Origin: Desulfobacteraceae bacterium
Lineage (GTDB): Bacteria > Desulfobacterota > DSM-4660 > Desulfatiglandales > Desulfatiglandaceae
NCBI GenBank assembly: GCA_020349865.1
Contig: CP070700.1
Location: forward strand, 2,895,094-2,903,465
Direction of reading: 5' to 3'
Length of the DNA: 8,372 nt
Position 1 is the stretch's first letter; each line of letters starts with the position of its first letter. Below the pieces are notes generated by a model, which saw nothing but the letters and a program-made list of their open reading frames with translations, made no database searches and was not told where the DNA came from. Of this stretch, positions 1 through 5,249 are shown piece after piece. Made by a program: the position numbers and the translations under genes.

Positions 1-336
1 GCCGCCCTTGATGGTAAGGCCCTTGAAAAGCGCTTCGGGAGAAAAAAGAACGGCCTTAAAGGTTTCATAAATCCCTTGCCATAGCCCGAGTTCGGAACGG
101 TTCTCCCAGGGGGCACCTTTGCGGGCATATTCCATTTCAGGCTCTTCTTTAGGCCTTTCGATCCCAGTCTTAGGTTCGGTTTCCTTGGTGACGAAGCTGA
201 CATCTTTTTCTGCCATGGAAAACTCAAATCGCTGATTGCAACGAGGGCAGCTCACCCATTTTACACCCGTAGGGATCTTTTCTTTAGGAACCTTTTTTGA
301 GAACTGACAATACGGGCATGTCAACTCTACGCTCAT
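1..336 (-). CDS. Zinc-ribbon/YIP1-type membrane protein, N-terminal part (cut by window edge)
   Basis: I translated the minus strand from the ATG at 336-334 and found an open frame of 112 codons to the left edge. It begins MSVELTCPYC and has two CxxC knuckles (TCPYC at residues 6-10 and SCPRC at 29-33), a typical N-terminal zinc ribbon of about 40 residues. A charged linker rich in Glu, Lys and Pro follows to about residue 77. Then comes a PWENR-ELGLWQG-ETFKAVLFSPEALF stretch, which in deltaproteobacterial proteins usually leads into a YIP1-type multi-span membrane domain; that domain lies outside the window. The start overlaps the stop of the upstream gene by four bases (ATGA), and the ribosome binding site is the purine run AAGGAAGGGGGGGGG, so the two genes look translationally coupled. 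Family role is unknown; the ribbon probably binds zinc in the cytoplasm. The zinc ribbon is seen directly and the YIP1 assignment is from family pattern. Confidence 0.8.
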   Translation of the reverse strand, partial: MSVELTCPYCQFSKKVPKEKIPTGVKWVSCPRCNQRFEFSMAEKDVSFVTKETEPKTGIERPKEEPEMEYARKGAPWENRSELGLWQGIYETFKAVLFSPEALFKGLTIKGG

Positions 337-605
337 TTCCCCCCCCCTTCCTTTTGTTTTGTGAGCTGCGTGAGCACCTTTTTTTCTGACCATCGTTTAA
401 GCCATCCCACCACTCCAGTGGAGGAGTTTCGTTCAAGGAGTTCACTTTTGAGGTCAAGGCCCTTTTTTGTGGTTAAGGCCTTCTGAAGACAGGACTTTTT
501 GTCGTGGCAATTAAAGCAATTCTTTGGAACTTCTCTCAAACCCTCTTCACCCATAGGGAAAACCCTATCAAGGTCACCAAAACAGTCTTTTTGAGGCTCT
601 GTCAT
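333..605 (-). CDS. Small conserved protein with a four-Cys motif, 90 aa
   Basis: The protein starts MTEPQKDCFG and contains four cysteines (C8, C30, C33, C39) and H34, arranged C-x21-C-x2-C-x5-C with CFGDLDRVFPMGEEGLR after the first Cys. This pattern resembles a family of uncharacterised small deltaproteobacterial proteins and suggests a metal or iron-sulfur site. The C-terminal half is Lys-rich and ends in GGGK. I chose the ATG at 605 over the upstream ATG at 641 because AGGAAA lies seven bases before it, and the extra 12 residues from 641 (MLNNYHLIRKRC) sit behind no well-spaced site. No signal peptide or membrane segment is visible, so it should be cytoplasmic. It is the first gene of a leftward pair, overlapping the zinc-ribbon/YIP1-type gene by four bases. 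The end of the gene carries a run of nine G. No function is assigned. Confidence 0.75.
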   Translation of the reverse strand: MTEPQKDCFGDLDRVFPMGEEGLREVPKNCFNCHDKKSCLQKALTTKKGLDLKSELLERNSSTGVVGWLKRWSEKKVLTQLTKQKEGGGK

Positions 606-736
606 ACACCGTTTCCTGATAAGATGGTAATTGTTCAGCATTTATGGCTTCGAACCAATTTCCTAATGTACCAATGCGGATCGAATGGCCGTGTTCTATT
701 TTAGTAATGGTATCAGTTTAGCACTTTGAAAAAATC

Positions 737-765
737 ATCATTGGCTTATGGGGCCCTTTTATCAA
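737..765 (-). promoter_or_regulatory. Candidate leftward sigma-70 promoter
   Basis: Read on the minus strand, TTGATA (765-760, five of six matches to TTGACA) is followed after 17 bases by AATGAT (742-737, four of six matches to TATAAT). Transcription would begin near 730, giving a leader of about 125 bases before the small-protein ATG at 605. The long leader and imperfect -10 make this tentative. Its -35 lies within the TCAATG tandem repeat. Confidence 0.25.
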
Positions 766-779
766 TGTTTTCAATGTTT
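762..779. repeat. Perfect 9-base tandem repeat, TCAATGTTT x2
   Basis: Two identical adjacent copies of TCAATGTTT occupy 762-770 and 771-779. The core TCAATG is the reverse complement of the CATTGA pair at 872-883. The repeat overlaps the -35 element of the candidate leftward promoter, so it could be an operator half-site array. It is short and AT-rich, so chance is not excluded. Confidence 0.4.
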
Positions 780-871
780 TAAACTATTACAAGTAGTGGT
801 ATCTTATAAAGGTTTGATTGTAAAACCAACGACCTTATACAACATTCGGTAACTCTAATAAAGTCCAAATT

Positions 872-883
872 CATTGACATTGA
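872..883. repeat. Tandem CATTGA pair overlapping the -35 element
   Basis: CATTGACATTGA is two adjacent copies of a 6-mer that appears inverted at 762-767 and 771-776. The -35 TTGACA of the rightward promoter is embedded in it. A regulator bound here would be expected to compete with RNA polymerase; no regulator is identified. Confidence 0.35.
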
Positions 884-902
884 AAGCCTGAATATCTATG
901 AT
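874..902 (+). promoter_or_regulatory. Near-consensus sigma-70 promoter for the phosphatase gene
   Basis: TTGACA (874-879, perfect -35) is followed after exactly 17 bases by TATGAT (897-902, five of six matches to TATAAT). The expected start point is at about 908-911, essentially at the ATG of the phosphatase gene (911). This would make the transcript leaderless or nearly so, which agrees with the lack of a Shine-Dalgarno sequence there. It is the best-scoring promoter seen by eye in the window and probably also feeds the CBS and carrier genes downstream. Confidence 0.65.
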
Positions 903-910
903 CTGCCGCT

Positions 911-1513
911 ATGAAACGATTGAGCAGGGTGTATCTTATCAGACATGGGCAGATAAATGGCTATGAAAATTTTCCCGTCTATGGACATAAAGATGTGGAT
1001 TTGACCGAGACCGGGATCCTTCAGATGGAGAAAATGGCCGAGCGTCTCCGTCTTGTGGAGTTTAAGGCCATTTACTCGAGCGATCTTAAGAGATCGGCAA
1101 CAGGTGCACGCCTTTTAGCCCGCTCACACGACGTGCCTCTGTATTTCTTGCCCGAACTCCGGGAGATCTATTTTGGTGACTGGGAAGGCCTGACCCTGTC
1201 ACAGATCCAAAAGCGCTTCCCCGAAGAACTTAAAAAACGCCAGGTTGACCTGATTAATTATACGATCCCGGGAGAGGGAGAAACCGTTGGACATTTTTCA
1301 GAGAGGATCAACCAGTGTTTTGAGCGCATTCTTGCGGAGCAGAAAGAGAACGACTTTGTAATAGTCGCCCACGGTGGCGTCAATCGTGTTATCCTATGTA
1401 ACGCCCTCGGCCTGGATCTCACCCGGATATTTAACATCCACCAGGATTACGGGTGCCTTAATATAATAGACTACTTCCCCGACTCCACATTAGTTCGGCT
1501 GGTCAATGGGTGA
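911..1513 (+). CDS. Histidine phosphatase family protein (phosphoglycerate mutase-like)
   Basis: This 200-residue cytoplasmic protein has the full histidine phosphatase signature. LIRHG (residues 9-13) carries the phospho-accepting H12 and R11; SSDLKRSATGA (56-66) gives R61; EIYFGDWEG (85-93) supplies the likely acid E85; and VAHGGV (152-157) contains the second catalytic H154. Length is normal for small phosphatases of the alpha-ribazole phosphatase (CobC) and phosphoglycerate-mutase-like group. The FGDWEG pattern resembles CobC-type enzymes, but no cobalamin genes are near, so substrate is left open: a phosphomonoester, possibly a sugar or nucleotide-loop phosphate. The ATG at 911 is the only plausible start: an in-frame TGA lies at 899-901 and the RHG motif is only 11 codons in. 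No Shine-Dalgarno precedes it and a strong promoter ends nine bases upstream. The CBS gene starts 42 bases after its stop, so co-transcription is likely. Confidence 0.9.
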   Translation: MKRLSRVYLIRHGQINGYENFPVYGHKDVDLTETGILQMEKMAERLRLVEFKAIYSSDLKRSATGARLLARSHDVPLYFLPELREIYFGDWEGLTLSQIQKRFPEELKKRQVDLINYTIPGEGETVGHFSERINQCFERILAEQKENDFVIVAHGGVNRVILCNALGLDLTRIFNIHQDYGCLNIIDYFPDSTLVRLVNG

Positions 1514-1522
1514 GGGGTTGCG
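1507..1522 (+). promoter_or_regulatory. Weak candidate sigma-54 (-24/-12) promoter before the CBS gene
   Basis: TGG at 1507-1509 and TTGC at 1518-1521 are separated by exactly eight bases, giving the GG-N10-GC spacing required by sigma-54. The -12 element is perfect but the CACG part after TGG is not matched, so only about seven of eleven consensus positions agree. A start near 1533 would leave a 23-base leader containing the AGGAGG of the CBS gene. It is noted because a sigma-54 activator is encoded downstream in the same cluster. It overlaps the end of the phosphatase reading frame, so chance is possible. Confidence 0.25.
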
Positions 1523-1543
1523 GAAATACTGAACCATTTATTG

Positions 1544-1549
1544 AGGAGG
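1544..1549 (+). promoter_or_regulatory. Shine-Dalgarno AGGAGG deciding the GTG start of the CBS gene
   Basis: AGGAGG lies six bases before GTG at 1556. A longer in-frame reading from TTG at 1541 would place this ribosome site inside the coding sequence as Arg-Arg codons, so the GTG is the better start. Confidence 0.8.
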
Positions 1550-1555
1550 GTTAAA

Positions 1556-2116
1556 GTGAAAACAATTAATGTAAAAGATTTGATGGTGCCTCTTGATGAA
1601 TATGCGACCGTCTCGGAAGATGCTACACTATACGATGCCGTGGTAGCACTTGAGAAAGCCCAGGAGGCACTCGATAGAACCCGGTTTAAATACCTGCATA
1701 GGGCAATATTGGTGTTTGATAAAAACAAAAATATCGTGGGCAAGATAGGCCAGTTGGATGTGCTGCGGGCCTTAGAGCCGAAATATAGAGAAATGGGGGA
1801 TCAGCCATCAATAACCCGTTTCGGTTTTAGTCAAAAATTCTTGCAGTCCTTGCGCGAACAGTTCAGTCTCCTTGACAGACCCTTCGATGATATCTGCAGA
1901 AAGGCAGCCCAGGTAAAGGTGAAAACTTTCATGCATACGCCCACTGAAGGCGAATACATCGAAGAAGATGCTACACTCGACGCTGCAATACATCGCCTGG
2001 TTATGGGTCATCATCAGTCCTTGCTCGTAACCAGAGACGATAAAATTGTTGGCATATTGAGGCTCACCGATGTATTCGCGGAAGTTTTTCAGACCATGAA
2101 GACCTGCGAATTATAA
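1556..2116 (+). CDS. CBS-pair domain protein, 186 aa
   Basis: Two CBS motifs form one Bateman module. The first spans about residues 1-75 (VKDLMVP, then VSEDATLYDAVVAL, then ILVFDKNKNIVGKIGQLDVLRAL). The second spans about 120-183 (KTFMHTP, then IEEDATLDAAIHRLV, then LLVTRDDKIVGILRLTDVF). About 45 residues of helical linker (LEPKYREMGD to DICRKAAQ) separate them, longer than in many compact pairs. CBS pairs commonly bind adenine nucleotides and regulate enzymes, channels or carriers; nothing else is fused here, so the protein probably acts in trans. The gene starts at GTG 1556 because AGGAGG is six bases upstream. It sits 42 bases after the phosphatase and 77 bases before the SLC13-type carrier, so regulation of that carrier is a reasonable guess. 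No membrane segment or signal peptide is seen. A perfect but short GACTG-TGC-CAGTC inverted repeat follows the stop at 2120-2132. Confidence 0.88.
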   Translation: MKTINVKDLMVPLDEYATVSEDATLYDAVVALEKAQEALDRTRFKYLHRAILVFDKNKNIVGKIGQLDVLRALEPKYREMGDQPSITRFGFSQKFLQSLREQFSLLDRPFDDICRKAAQVKVKTFMHTPTEGEYIEEDATLDAAIHRLVMGHHQSLLVTRDDKIVGILRLTDVFAEVFQTMKTCEL

Positions 2117-2193
2117 TGAGACTGTGCCAGTCCAGCTAATAGCAAGATGTCGCTACAACTGATTATCAGCAAAAGCAACAGGGGAGGATTTTT

Positions 2194-3672
2194 ATGGCAG
2201 ATGATTTAGGAGGCGTTAAAGTACAAAGTACTGTGGAGTGGAATCGAATCATTTTTCTTTTCATAGGTATTGTGCTTTTTGCGCTCGTCTACTACGCGCC
2301 CCCATGGCCCGATGCCGTGGATCCTATGGGAAAGCATTTTACGTTGACAAGGGAAGGAAAGGGCGCACTGGCGGTATTCCTGTTGGCCGGAATCTGGTGG
2401 GTCTTTGAAGTAGTTCCCATTGGCATAACCAGTCTGGCCATTGGTGTGCTTCAGGCCCTGTATCTAATTCGTCCGGCCAAGGTGGCCTTTAAGGATTTTA
2501 TGGACCCATCGGTTATGTTCATTTTTGCCTCCATTGTGATTGGGCTGGTCTTTACCAAGACAGGGCTTACAAAACGCCTGGCTTACAAAATGCTGGCCAT
2601 CGTCGGTGAAAAAACCAGCATGATTTACTTGGGCTGCTTTTTAGTAACAGCAGCCCTGACTCATATAATGGCACATACTGCTGTTGCCGCAACCATTTAT
2701 CCTTTGCTTCTTTCAATCTATGCGCTTTATGGAGAAGGTGACAAACAGACTAAATTCGGAAAAGGGCTCTTTATAGGCATGGCCTATGTAGCAGGGGCTG
2801 GGAGCATCGTGACGCTCTTAGGAGCGGCCCGAGGTGCTGTGGCGATCGGATTCTATAATGATATTGTGGGACAAAACATCTCATTTTTTCAGCTTACCTA
2901 TTATATGTTCCCCATAGGGTGGCTCATGACCTTTCTCCTGTGGGGATTCTTCATGATTTTTCTCAAGCCTGAAAAAAAGGTTATCCCCGGTCTGAGAGAC
3001 AAGGCCAAACAACTCAGTGCCGAACAGGGGTCTATTACTAAAAAGGAAATAACAGCCGTAATCATTGTCTTCGGGTGTATTATTGCCATGTCTCTGCGCT
3101 CTTTTATTCCGGCACTTCAGCCCGTTGACAAAACGGCCATCATTTTGATCTCTACGATCCTGTTTTTCATCACGGGTATTCTGGACATCAATGATCTCGA
3201 GGATATCCCGTGGAATATTATTCTTCTGTTTGCCGGGGCCATGAGTATTGGTCTATGCCTTTGGGAAACAGGGGCAGCAAAATGGCTGGCCGTGAACTGG
3301 CTTAGCATGTTCAAAGAATCTACCTGGTTTGTGTTTGTCTTGAGCTTTGCCTTCTTAATAATGATTATGACCAACTTCATCATGAACGTGGCTGCCATTG
3401 CCATAACCCTTCCGGTGGCCCTGGTTATTGCTCCCTATCTGGGAGTAGCGCCTGAAGTTATTATCTTTGCCTCCCTGGTAACTGCCGGAATGCCCTTTCT
3501 TTTGCTCGTCGGGGCAGCACCCAATGCCATCGCCTATGATTCAAGCCAGTTTTCAACCGGCGAGTTCTTCCTCTATGGAATACCAGCAAGTGTTCTTCTT
3601 ATGATTGTTACTGGGTTTGCTGTTTATATTCTCTGGCCCTTAATGGGCATGCCGGTGACAACAGGAGGGTAG
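2194..3672 (+). CDS. SLC13/DASS-family anion permease with altered SNT motifs
   Basis: This 492-residue integral membrane protein has roughly 11-12 hydrophobic segments and the two-repeat layout of divalent anion/Na+ symporters. The N-terminal half carries IWWVFEVVPIGITSL (67-81), DFMDPSVMFIFAS (101-113) and AGAGSIVTLLG (200-210). The C-terminal half carries IPWNIILLFAGAMSIG (338-353), TNFIMNVAAIAITLP (393-407) and the family hallmark LLVGAAPNAIAYDSSQFSTGEFF (437-459). A hydrophilic loop at 258-285 separates the halves. The paired Ser-Asn-Thr motifs that contact sodium and substrate in the well-studied members are replaced: Ala-His-Thr at 160-162 and Met-Asn-Val at 397-399. Substrate and coupling ion therefore cannot be taken from the family; dicarboxylate, sulfate or another anion are all possible. 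ATG at 2194 follows GGGGAGGA with five bases spacing. The CBS-pair gene upstream may encode a regulator of it. Transporter identity is firm; substrate is unknown. Confidence 0.88.
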   Translation: MADDLGGVKVQSTVEWNRIIFLFIGIVLFALVYYAPPWPDAVDPMGKHFTLTREGKGALAVFLLAGIWWVFEVVPIGITSLAIGVLQALYLIRPAKVAFKDFMDPSVMFIFASIVIGLVFTKTGLTKRLAYKMLAIVGEKTSMIYLGCFLVTAALTHIMAHTAVAATIYPLLLSIYALYGEGDKQTKFGKGLFIGMAYVAGAGSIVTLLGAARGAVAIGFYNDIVGQNISFFQLTYYMFPIGWLMTFLLWGFFMIFLKPEKKVIPGLRDKAKQLSAEQGSITKKEITAVIIVFGCIIAMSLRSFIPALQPVDKTAIILISTILFFITGILDINDLEDIPWNIILLFAGAMSIGLCLWETGAAKWLAVNWLSMFKESTWFVFVLSFAFLIMIMTNFIMNVAAIAITLPVALVIAPYLGVAPEVIIFASLVTAGMPFLLLVGAAPNAIAYDSSQFSTGEFFLYGIPASVLLMIVTGFAVYILWPLMGMPVTTGG

Positions 3673-3677
3673 GGAAG

Positions 3678-3791
3678 GTGAAACATAGATATGCGGAAAA
3701 ACATTTTGGGGTTATAGAATTTCAAGGTTTTCTCAGCAACAACGCCAGAACCACTCTAAAGACTATATGTCAGTTTAGTCCAAAAAGTTGA
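3678..3791 (+). CDS. Possible small ORF, 37 aa, after the carrier gene
   Basis: A GTG at 3678 opens a 37-residue frame (VKHRYAEKHFGVIEFQGFLS onward, ending QFSPKS) that stops at 3789-3791. It lies five bases after the carrier stop, and AGGAGGG (3663-3669), which also encodes the last Gly-Gly of the carrier, sits eight bases upstream with ideal spacing. The stop is 18 bases before the next gene. The peptide is basic, has one Cys and no membrane segment, and matches nothing I recognise. A short frame in an intergenic gap could be chance, and no conservation can be judged here. Confidence 0.3.
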   Translation: MKHRYAEKHFGVIEFQGFLSNNARTTLKTICQFSPKS

Positions 3792-3807
3792 TCTTAAAAA
3801 CTTAAGA
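3792..3807. repeat. Inverted repeat TCTTAA-AAAC-TTAAGA just before the beta-helix gene
   Basis: Two perfect six-base arms with a four-base loop end two bases before the ATG at 3810. The stem is A/T-rich and would be weak as RNA, but the position covers where a ribosome site should be. It may be an operator, a weak translation-masking hairpin, or chance. Confidence 0.3.
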
Positions 3808-3809
3808 AC

Positions 3810-5231
3810 ATGAAACAACTTGAAAGACTCATTGACCGGATTGCCAACCGCGTTAACATAAATCTCCGGGAATCTTCTTTTGATGTGGGCCCATATATCC
3901 GAAAGGCTATCCCTTTAACTCAATTCAGTAAATTCTACGCCTTTTACGGCCTCACGCCCTATCACCCCCTCCATTTTCGCTTCAGTTCCTCAAGCCTCGC
4001 AGGGAGTTATTTTTTAGGAAAGTGCGTGGTTGACAATTCGGTTCTCTACAAAAGTGATATCCGGGGAGACGAACTGAAACGTAAAGGAGATATATTTCAA
4101 TCTCAGGATTGTGATATTACCCTCCATGACGACGAAGTCATCCACATTAAGGATAGTTATCTCATTAAGACCCTGGTGCATAATTTTTCCCATGATCCTG
4201 AGAATCCGGAAGCGTTCTTGATCCAGAATACAGCCTCTACCCATTATGCCAATATACATGGTTCCACGGTTGAGGGATGTTTTCTTGGCCCTTTCAGCAC
4301 AGTAGATTTCACCACCCTCCATGACTGTGTAATCGGGGCGTTTGCCTATTTGCAAGCAGGAGAACTCTCTCATCAAATGGTAGAAACCGGAAGAATATGG
4401 ATCCGCAGTGAAAATGAATTCGATTTCAGATACCAATTTCCTCGAGAAATTCTCAAAAAATACATTCAATTTGCGGCAGGCAAGCAGCCCAAAGGACTCT
4501 TCATGGACTTTGCCGAGGAACGTAAAGAGGGTTTTCAGAGGATCTTCGAGGTGGTCCATCTTAGGCCCTATGGACCAGTTGCCCATGGATCAGCCCTCAA
4601 TCGTTACGCTGTTGTCAAAGGAAAAACCAGAATCGGTAAAAATGTTCTCATCGCGCAAAGGGCATTTCTGGAAAATGCCTGGTTGGGTAAGGGGGCCAAT
4701 GTCCAGGAGAATTGTTACATTATTGATTCCCGCCTGAATGGCAATAATGTAACGGCTCACGGCGGTAAGATCATTCACGGCCAATTGGGGGAAAAGGTAT
4801 TCGTGGGTTTCAATGCCTTCCTTCGGGGGAATCAGGATTGCCCTCTTTCTATTGGAAAAGGCAGCATCATTATGCCTCACACAATTATCGACCTTGAAAC
4901 GCCCCTCAACATTCCACCCGCACATCTGGTCTGGGGTCATATAAGAAACAGCAAAGACCTTAAGAAACACAGTCGGTCTCTTAAGTCCTTTTCCCAAATA
5001 AAAGGTAAGCTCGGCGTTGGGTCTATGCGGTTTAAGGGCAGCGGGCTTCGCTTTGTAAAGGCCTTCCAGCATCGAATTGAACATATTCTGGAGGCCAACG
5101 GAGCCTACTTCGACGGTAAGAAAAACCGTGGCCACGCCCAAAAGGATCAAGATATCTCTTTTAATACCATTCAACCCTACCCCAAAGGAAGGCTCAAAGG
5201 TCTCTATCCGTCAATTGAGATTCGGCCTTAG
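3810..5231 (+). CDS. Uncharacterised protein with two left-handed beta-helix (hexapeptide) regions, 473 aa
   Basis: After an N-terminal segment of about 70 residues, two stretches show hexapeptide-like spacing of Val, Ile, Gly and Asn as in left-handed beta-helices. The first is about 136-200 (IQNTAS, ANIHGSTVEGCFLG, DCVIGAFAYLQAG). The second is about 264-366 (VVKGKTRIGKNVLIA, WLGKGANVQENCYI, SRLNGNNVTAHGGKI, LGEKVFVGF, LSIGKGSIIMPHTII), ending with IPPAHLVWG. This fold is typical of acyl- and nucleotidyl-transferase C-terminal domains such as that of GlmU, but I see no N-terminal nucleotidyltransferase signature, so it may be a stand-alone transferase or a scaffold. H317 and H323 in the second helix are candidate catalytic or metal residues (inference). 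No signal peptide or membrane helix is present. The basic C-terminal 90 residues do not look helical-repeat. The start lacks a clear Shine-Dalgarno. It ends 18 bases before the kinase gene, implying one transcript. Substrate and function are unknown. Confidence 0.75.
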   Translation: MKQLERLIDRIANRVNINLRESSFDVGPYIRKAIPLTQFSKFYAFYGLTPYHPLHFRFSSSSLAGSYFLGKCVVDNSVLYKSDIRGDELKRKGDIFQSQDCDITLHDDEVIHIKDSYLIKTLVHNFSHDPENPEAFLIQNTASTHYANIHGSTVEGCFLGPFSTVDFTTLHDCVIGAFAYLQAGELSHQMVETGRIWIRSENEFDFRYQFPREILKKYIQFAAGKQPKGLFMDFAEERKEGFQRIFEVVHLRPYGPVAHGSALNRYAVVKGKTRIGKNVLIAQRAFLENAWLGKGANVQENCYIIDSRLNGNNVTAHGGKIIHGQLGEKVFVGFNAFLRGNQDCPLSIGKGSIIMPHTIIDLETPLNIPPAHLVWGHIRNSKDLKKHSRSLKSFSQIKGKLGVGSMRFKGSGLRFVKAFQHRIEHILEANGAYFDGKKNRGHAQKDQDISFNTIQPYPKGRLKGLYPSIEIRP

Positions 5232-5249
5232 CATCAAGGGCCCGGAAAT

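Larger units (their letters stand above)
606..910. other. Divergent intergenic region with promoters and repeated 6-mers
   Basis: These 305 bases separate the leftward small-protein gene from the rightward phosphatase gene. The stretch is AT-rich, with stop codons in the rightward frames, and I see no credible coding region. It holds a near-consensus rightward promoter (874-902), a weaker leftward promoter candidate (737-765), a 9-base tandem repeat (762-779), a CATTGA pair (872-883) and a weak GGTTT/AAACC inverted repeat (811-827). No tRNA or riboswitch-like fold was recognised. Confidence 0.75.

Noticed and set aside
504..704. Plus-strand 66-codon frame
   Set aside because: It runs antisense through the small four-Cys gene and into the intergenic region and has no protein-like pattern.
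708..723. Sigma-54-like TGG-N8-TAGC element with GG-N10-GC spacing, rightward
   Set aside because: The middle of both half-sites mismatches the consensus, the start would be about 175 bases before the phosphatase gene, and a much better sigma-70 promoter lies between.
811..827. GGTTT/AAACC hairpin in the divergent intergenic region
   Set aside because: Only five base pairs with a seven-base loop and no T-run; likely chance.
1541..1555. TTG at 1541 as start of the CBS gene
   Set aside because: It would turn the AGGAGG ribosome site into codons and has no site of its own; GTG at 1556 fits better.
2120..2132. Inverted repeat GACTG-TGC-CAGTC after the CBS gene, considered as a terminator
   Set aside because: The five-base stem is short and no T-run follows, so it is not a credible intrinsic terminator.
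4014..5174. Two long minus-strand frames (190 and 194 codons) opposite the beta-helix gene
   Set aside because: They lie in one antisense frame broken by a stop, have no recognisable domain, and are fully explained by codon bias of the plus-strand gene, whose hexapeptide pattern is clear.
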